From: Blastomonas sp. SL216
GTDB lineage: Bacteria > Pseudomonadota > Alphaproteobacteria > Sphingomonadales > Sphingomonadaceae
Reading direction: 5' to 3'
NCBI GenBank assembly: GCA_026625625.1
Contig: CP113055.1
Location: forward strand, 2,544,501 to 2,608,500
Length of the DNA: 64,000 nt
In this document: positions 60,761 to 64,000 of the stretch, one piece after another
How the letters are laid out: every line of letters begins with the position of its first letter
Numbering within the stretch: the stretch's first letter is position 1
Notes under the pieces: model-generated
The model's input: the letters and a program-made list of their open reading frames with translations, nothing else
Databases searched by the model: none
Told to the model about the DNA's origin: nothing
Position numbers and translations under genes: made by a program

Positions 60761-61566
60761 ACCCGGAGAGCTTTTCGCCAGACCATTTCGGCTGGCATTT
60801 CGACAATGGCGTCGGCACGATCACGCTGAACCGCCCGGAGCGCAAGAATCCGCTGACCTTCGAAAGCTATGCCGAGCTGCGTGATACCTTCCGCGCGCTG
60901 GTCTATGCCCCTGCGGTCAAGGTGATCATTGTCACTGGCGCTGGCGGCAATTTCTCCTCGGGCGGCGATGTGCACGAGATCATCGGCCCGCTGACCAAAA
61001 TGGCGATGCCCGAACTGCTCGCTTTCACCCGCATGACCGGCGATCTGGTCAAGGCGATGCGTGCCTGCCCGCAGCCGATCGTCGCGGCGATTGACGGCAT
61101 CTGCGTGGGTGCCGGCGCAATCATGGCGATGGCATCGGACCTGCGGCTGGCGACTCCCGCCACCAAGACTGCGTTTCTTTTCACCCGCGTCGGGCTTGCC
61201 GGATGCGACATGGGTGCATGCGCCATCCTGCCGCGCATCATCGGCCAGGGCCGCGCATCGGACCTGCTCTATACCGGGCGGATGATGAGCGCCGAAGAAG
61301 GCGAGCGCTGGGGCTTCCACAACCGGCTGTTCGCCTCGGAGGATCTGCTGGACGAGGCCAATGCGCTCGCCCGCTCGATCGCGGCTGGCCCCACCTTTGC
61401 GCATGGCATCACCAAGACGCAGCTGGGCATCGAATGGGCGGTGTCGGTCGAAACCGCGATCGAGATGGAGGCCCAGGCCCAGGCGATCTGCATGGCCACC
61501 AACGATTTTCGCCGCGCCTTCGAAGCCTTTGCCGACAAGCGCACGCCCGAATTCCAGGGGGATTGA
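60757..61566 (+). CDS. Enoyl-CoA hydratase/isomerase (crotonase) family protein with altered active site
   Basis: 269 residues. Crotonase fold markers: [40 protein letters not shown] (oxyanion hole) and [22 protein letters not shown]. The two usual catalytic Glu positions are changed: the first (in the GxxxE segment) reads AGAIMAM and the second reads [15 protein letters not shown], so ordinary hydration is doubtful. Related enzymes act as ring hydrolases or isomerases. It overlaps the MarR stop by 4 bases. Confidence 0.86.
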   Translation: MNPESFSPDHFGWHFDNGVGTITLNRPERKNPLTFESYAELRDTFRALVYAPAVKVIIVTGAGGNFSSGGDVHEIIGPLTKMAMPELLAFTRMTGDLVKAMRACPQPIVAAIDGICVGAGAIMAMASDLRLATPATKTAFLFTRVGLAGCDMGACAILPRIIGQGRASDLLYTGRMMSAEEGERWGFHNRLFASEDLLDEANALARSIAAGPTFAHGITKTQLGIEWAVSVETAIEMEAQAQAICMATNDFRRAFEAFADKRTPEFQGD

Positions 61567-61569
61567 TCG

Positions 61570-62736
61570 ATGGCCGACCGCAGCTTTCTGGACTGGCCGT
61601 TCCTCGACGACAGCCATCGCAGCCTGGGGATCGAGCTCGACGTCTGGTGCGCCGCGAACCTGAGCGACGATCATCCGCACGATATCGATACGGCGTGCCG
61701 GGATCTTGTCGCCGCTCTCGGCGCAGCAGGATGGCTGCGCTATTGCGTGCCTGCGGCCTATGGCGGCGTGCACGAACAGCTCGACATCCGGTCGCTGGCG
61801 CTGATCCGCGAAACGCTGGCGCGGCATTCGGGGCTGGCGGATTTTGCCTTTGCCATGCAGGGCCTGGGATCGGGCACGATCAGCCTGCTGGGCACCGAGG
61901 AGCAGAAGCGCAGCTATCTGCCCGAGGTCGCCGCCGGCCGCAAGATCGCGGCCTTTGCGCTGACCGAACCGGGCTCCGGCTCCGATGTCGCATCGATGGA
62001 GACGACCGCCGAGCGCACCGCGCGGGGCTATGTCGTCAACGGCTCCAAGACCTATATCTCCAATGGTGGCATTGCCGATTATTACGTGCTGTTCGCGCGC
62101 ACCGGCGAGGCACCGGGGGCCAAGGGCGTGTCGGCCTTCATCGTCGACGCCGATACCCCCGGACTGGCCATTGCCGAGCGGATCGAGGTGATCGCCCCGC
62201 ATCCGCTCGCCACGCTGACCTTTACCGACATGGTGCTGCCGGAAACGGCGCTGCTCGGTGAAGCGGGGCGCGGATTTGCCGCTGCCATGGCGACGCTCGA
62301 CATCTTCCGCACCACCGTGGGCGCTGCCGCACTGGGCTTTGCCCGCCGCGCGCTCGACGAGGCGACGGCGCGCGCCAGGGTGCGCAAGCTGGGCAATGGC
62401 ACGCTCGCCGACAATGCGATCACCCAGTCCAAGCTCGCCGAGATGGTGCTCGACGTCGATACCTCCGCGCTGCTGATCTATCGGGCGGGCTGGCTGCGCG
62501 ACGTGATGGGCCAGCGCAACACCCGCGAGGCGGCGCTTGCCAAGCTCCACGCCACCGACAGCGCACAGCAGGTGATCGACAAGGCGGTGCAGATGTTCGG
62601 CGGCATGGGCGTCACTGTCGGCGCTCCGGTCGAGGCATTGTACCGCGAGGTGCGGGCGCTGCGCATCTATGAGGGCGCGTCCGAAGTGCAGAAGGTCGTC
62701 ATCGCGCGCCAGCATCTGGCGCAAAGCGCGGCCTGA
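61570..62736 (+). CDS. Acyl-CoA dehydrogenase
   Basis: 388 residues, FAD enzyme. Motifs: [21 protein letters not shown] (FAD contact), [45 protein letters not shown] and the catalytic Glu in [17 protein letters not shown] near residue 365. It oxidises an acyl-CoA to the enoyl-CoA and gives electrons to ETF. Specificity is not visible; in this operon it should act after ring opening. It ends one base into the thioesterase start. Confidence 0.9.
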   Translation: MADRSFLDWPFLDDSHRSLGIELDVWCAANLSDDHPHDIDTACRDLVAALGAAGWLRYCVPAAYGGVHEQLDIRSLALIRETLARHSGLADFAFAMQGLGSGTISLLGTEEQKRSYLPEVAAGRKIAAFALTEPGSGSDVASMETTAERTARGYVVNGSKTYISNGGIADYYVLFARTGEAPGAKGVSAFIVDADTPGLAIAERIEVIAPHPLATLTFTDMVLPETALLGEAGRGFAAAMATLDIFRTTVGAAALGFARRALDEATARARVRKLGNGTLADNAITQSKLAEMVLDVDTSALLIYRAGWLRDVMGQRNTREAALAKLHATDSAQQVIDKAVQMFGGMGVTVGAPVEALYREVRALRIYEGASEVQKVVIARQHLAQSAA

Positions 62737-63140
62737 TGTTCCGCACGCGCCTGCCACTGCGCTTCGCGCATTGCGACCCTGCGGGCATCGCCTATTACCC
62801 GCGCTATTTCGAGCTGTGCGACGCGGCGATCGAGGACTGGACCGCCGAGGTGCTGGGCGTCAGCCGCCGCGAGATGCATTTCGCGCAAGGGCTGGGCATG
62901 CCCACCGTCACGCTGAGCGCGGAGTTCGCGATCCCCAGCCGGCTGGGCGACCTGCTCGACTTCACCGTCCGTATCACGCGCGTCGGGCGCAGTTCGGTCG
63001 ATCTCAAGGTCGATATCGACTGCGGCGACGAGCGGCGCTTTTGCGTCCGCTACACCCAGGTGCTGACCGATCTGGCCAGGGGCAAGTCCCACCCCTGGCC
63101 GCCCGAACTGCTTGAACGACTGACCAAGGACCTGCCATGA
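62736..63140 (+). CDS. 4-hydroxybenzoyl-CoA thioesterase family protein
   Basis: 134 residues, hotdog fold. Active-site segment RFAHCDPAGIAYYPRYFELCDAAIEDW has the catalytic Asp (D in HCDPAG). Beta strands IPSRLGDLLDFTVRITRVGRSSVDLKVDI follow. It probably hydrolyses an aromatic or stalled acyl-CoA, acting as a safety valve for the CoA pool. Overlaps both neighbours by 1 and 4 bases. Confidence 0.87.
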   Translation: MFRTRLPLRFAHCDPAGIAYYPRYFELCDAAIEDWTAEVLGVSRREMHFAQGLGMPTVTLSAEFAIPSRLGDLLDFTVRITRVGRSSVDLKVDIDCGDERRFCVRYTQVLTDLARGKSHPWPPELLERLTKDLP

Positions 63141-63547
63141 CCGCTCACCAGACCCTGTTGCCTCCCGGCTGGCCCCGGCCGCGCGGCTATGCCAACGGCG
63201 TCGCTGCCACCGGCCGGATGGTGTTCACCGCCGGCGTGGTCGCGTTCGATGCGCATGAGCGCATTGTCGGCGACGATCTGGGCAGCCAGTTCCGCCAGGT
63301 GCTGATCAACACGCTCGCCATCCTGGCCGAGGCAGGGGCACAGCCCGAGCATATCGTGCGGATGACCTGGTACGTCACCAGCCGCGACGACTATATCGCC
63401 AGCCTCCCAGCCATCGGCGAAGCCTATCGCACGCTGATCGGGCGTCATTTCCCGGCCATGGCCGTGGTCGAGGTGGCAGGACTCGTCGAAGCCGACGCCC
63501 GGATCGAGATCGAAACAACCGCGGTCGTGCCCCCCGCCGGGGCATAG
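63137..63547 (+). CDS. Rid family protein in aromatic-CoA operon
   Basis: 136 residues, YjgF/YER057c fold. Pattern: [42 protein letters not shown], and the end [21 protein letters not shown]. Where RidA has its Arg (RSCVEV) this reads AMAVVEV, so it is not a standard imine deaminase. Rid proteins are found in 2-aminobenzoyl-CoA clusters and may remove ammonia from an enamine produced there. Distinct from the Rid protein at 53781. Confidence 0.84.
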   Translation: MTAHQTLLPPGWPRPRGYANGVAATGRMVFTAGVVAFDAHERIVGDDLGSQFRQVLINTLAILAEAGAQPEHIVRMTWYVTSRDDYIASLPAIGEAYRTLIGRHFPAMAVVEVAGLVEADARIEIETTAVVPPAGA

Positions 63548-63566
63548 GCCCAAGGAGCCTTATAGC

Positions 63567-64000
63567 ATGCAGACTTTTGACTGGGCCGACCCGTTCCTGC
63601 TCGATGCGCAGCTGGACGAGGATGAACGGATGATCCGCGACACCGCCAGGGCCTATGCCCAGGACCGGCTGGCGCCGCGCGCGATCGATGCCTTTGCCAG
63701 CGAGACGACCGACCCCGAAATCTTCCGCGAGATGGGAGCGCTGGGCCTGCTGGGTCCGACCATTCCCGAAACTTACGGCGGCGTGGGCGCATCCTATGTC
63801 GCTTATGGTCTGGTCGCGCGCGAGGTCGAGCGGGTGGACTCGGGCTATCGGTCGATGATGAGCGTGCAATCGAGCCTGGTCATGCACCCGATCCATGCGT
63901 TCGGATCGGAAGAACAGCGCCAGCGTTTTCTGCCCCGGCTGGCGAGCGGCGAACAAATCGGCTGCTTCGGCCTGACCGAGCCCGATGCCGGATCCGACCC
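63567..64000 (+). CDS. gcdH: Glutaryl-CoA dehydrogenase-like acyl-CoA dehydrogenase, 3' end outside window
   Basis: First 144 residues only. The N-terminus [40 protein letters not shown] matches glutaryl-CoA dehydrogenases closely, as does [48 protein letters not shown]. GcdH decarboxylates glutaryl-CoA to crotonyl-CoA. Ribosome site AAGGAG lies upstream of the ATG at 63567, with a 19-base gap after the Rid gene. As the end of an aromatic-CoA route, it would handle a glutaryl-CoA or pimeloyl-derived product. Confidence 0.85.
   Translation, partial: MQTFDWADPFLLDAQLDEDERMIRDTARAYAQDRLAPRAIDAFASETTDPEIFREMGALGLLGPTIPETYGGVGASYVAYGLVAREVERVDSGYRSMMSVQSSLVMHPIHAFGSEEQRQRFLPRLASGEQIGCFGLTEPDAGSD

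Noticed and set aside
60682-62757. 691-codon minus-strand frame across the crotonase and acyl-CoA dehydrogenase genes
   Set aside because: Spans two well-supported genes on the other strand and has no domain.

Overview
This 64 kb window is GC-rich chromosomal DNA of an alphaproteobacterium, most likely of the order Sphingomonadales. The pointers are a lycopene cyclase for yellow carotenoids, the order pcm - tolC - PopZ-family gene - S9 peptidase - valS, a CC_3452-family exported protein, a single bifunctional Rel enzyme, a large TonB-dependent receptor, and many secreted DUF885 and amidohydrolase enzymes. There is no rRNA, CRISPR array or intact mobile element. Two tRNA genes are present (Cys-GCA and Arg-UCU).

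Layout. 1-3.6 kb: membrane glycosyltransferase (cut by the window edge), DUF2141 protein, and a sterol-desaturase-type hydroxylase divergent from crtY. 3.7-16.5 kb: housekeeping block (tRNA-Cys, pcm, tolC, PopZ-like, S9 peptidase, valS, UvrD helicase, Rel), with a nested inverted-repeat element between valS and uvrD. 16.6-26.7 kb: small regulators and envelope-stress genes, namely an HxlR regulator, a LacI-type regulator, two DUF2807 proteins around a methyltransferase, recF, a mini phage-shock (PspC) unit with a sigma-54-like promoter, a queuosine-precursor transporter, tRNA-Arg and a chemoreceptor. 27.4-37 kb: ferredoxin reductase, a thiolase-like/thioesterase pair, type II secretion genes gspL-M-N, and a SDR-GST-E1alpha-E1beta-lipoyl-carrier operon.

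37-55.9 kb is an accessory island that reads as one uptake-and-breakdown system. It holds a TonB receptor, an exported NTF2-like protein, two tandem exported amidohydrolases, three exported DUF885 proteins, a DUF3311/sodium-solute symporter pair, a LysR regulator, a DapA-family lyase, a three-part FAD/2Fe-2S dehydrogenase resembling D-hydroxyproline or opine dehydrogenases, a glyoxalase-fold protein and a Rid protein. A shared palindrome, TTGCG-N5-CGCAA (three exact copies and one with a single mismatch), lies in four intergenic regions of this island, one of them next to the lysR gene. I infer a single LysR regulon. The substrate is unknown; a proline-, hydroxyproline- or opine-like peptide or derivative fits best.

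55.9-64 kb: an aminotransferase is divergent from a tightly packed operon of bifunctional monooxygenase/OYE reductase, SDR, MarR regulator, crotonase-fold protein, acyl-CoA dehydrogenase, thioesterase, Rid protein and glutaryl-CoA dehydrogenase (cut by the edge). This content matches the aerobic CoA-thioester route for 2-aminobenzoate (anthranilate) or a related aromatic acid. A 26-bp near-perfect palindrome in the divergent promoter is a good MarR operator candidate.
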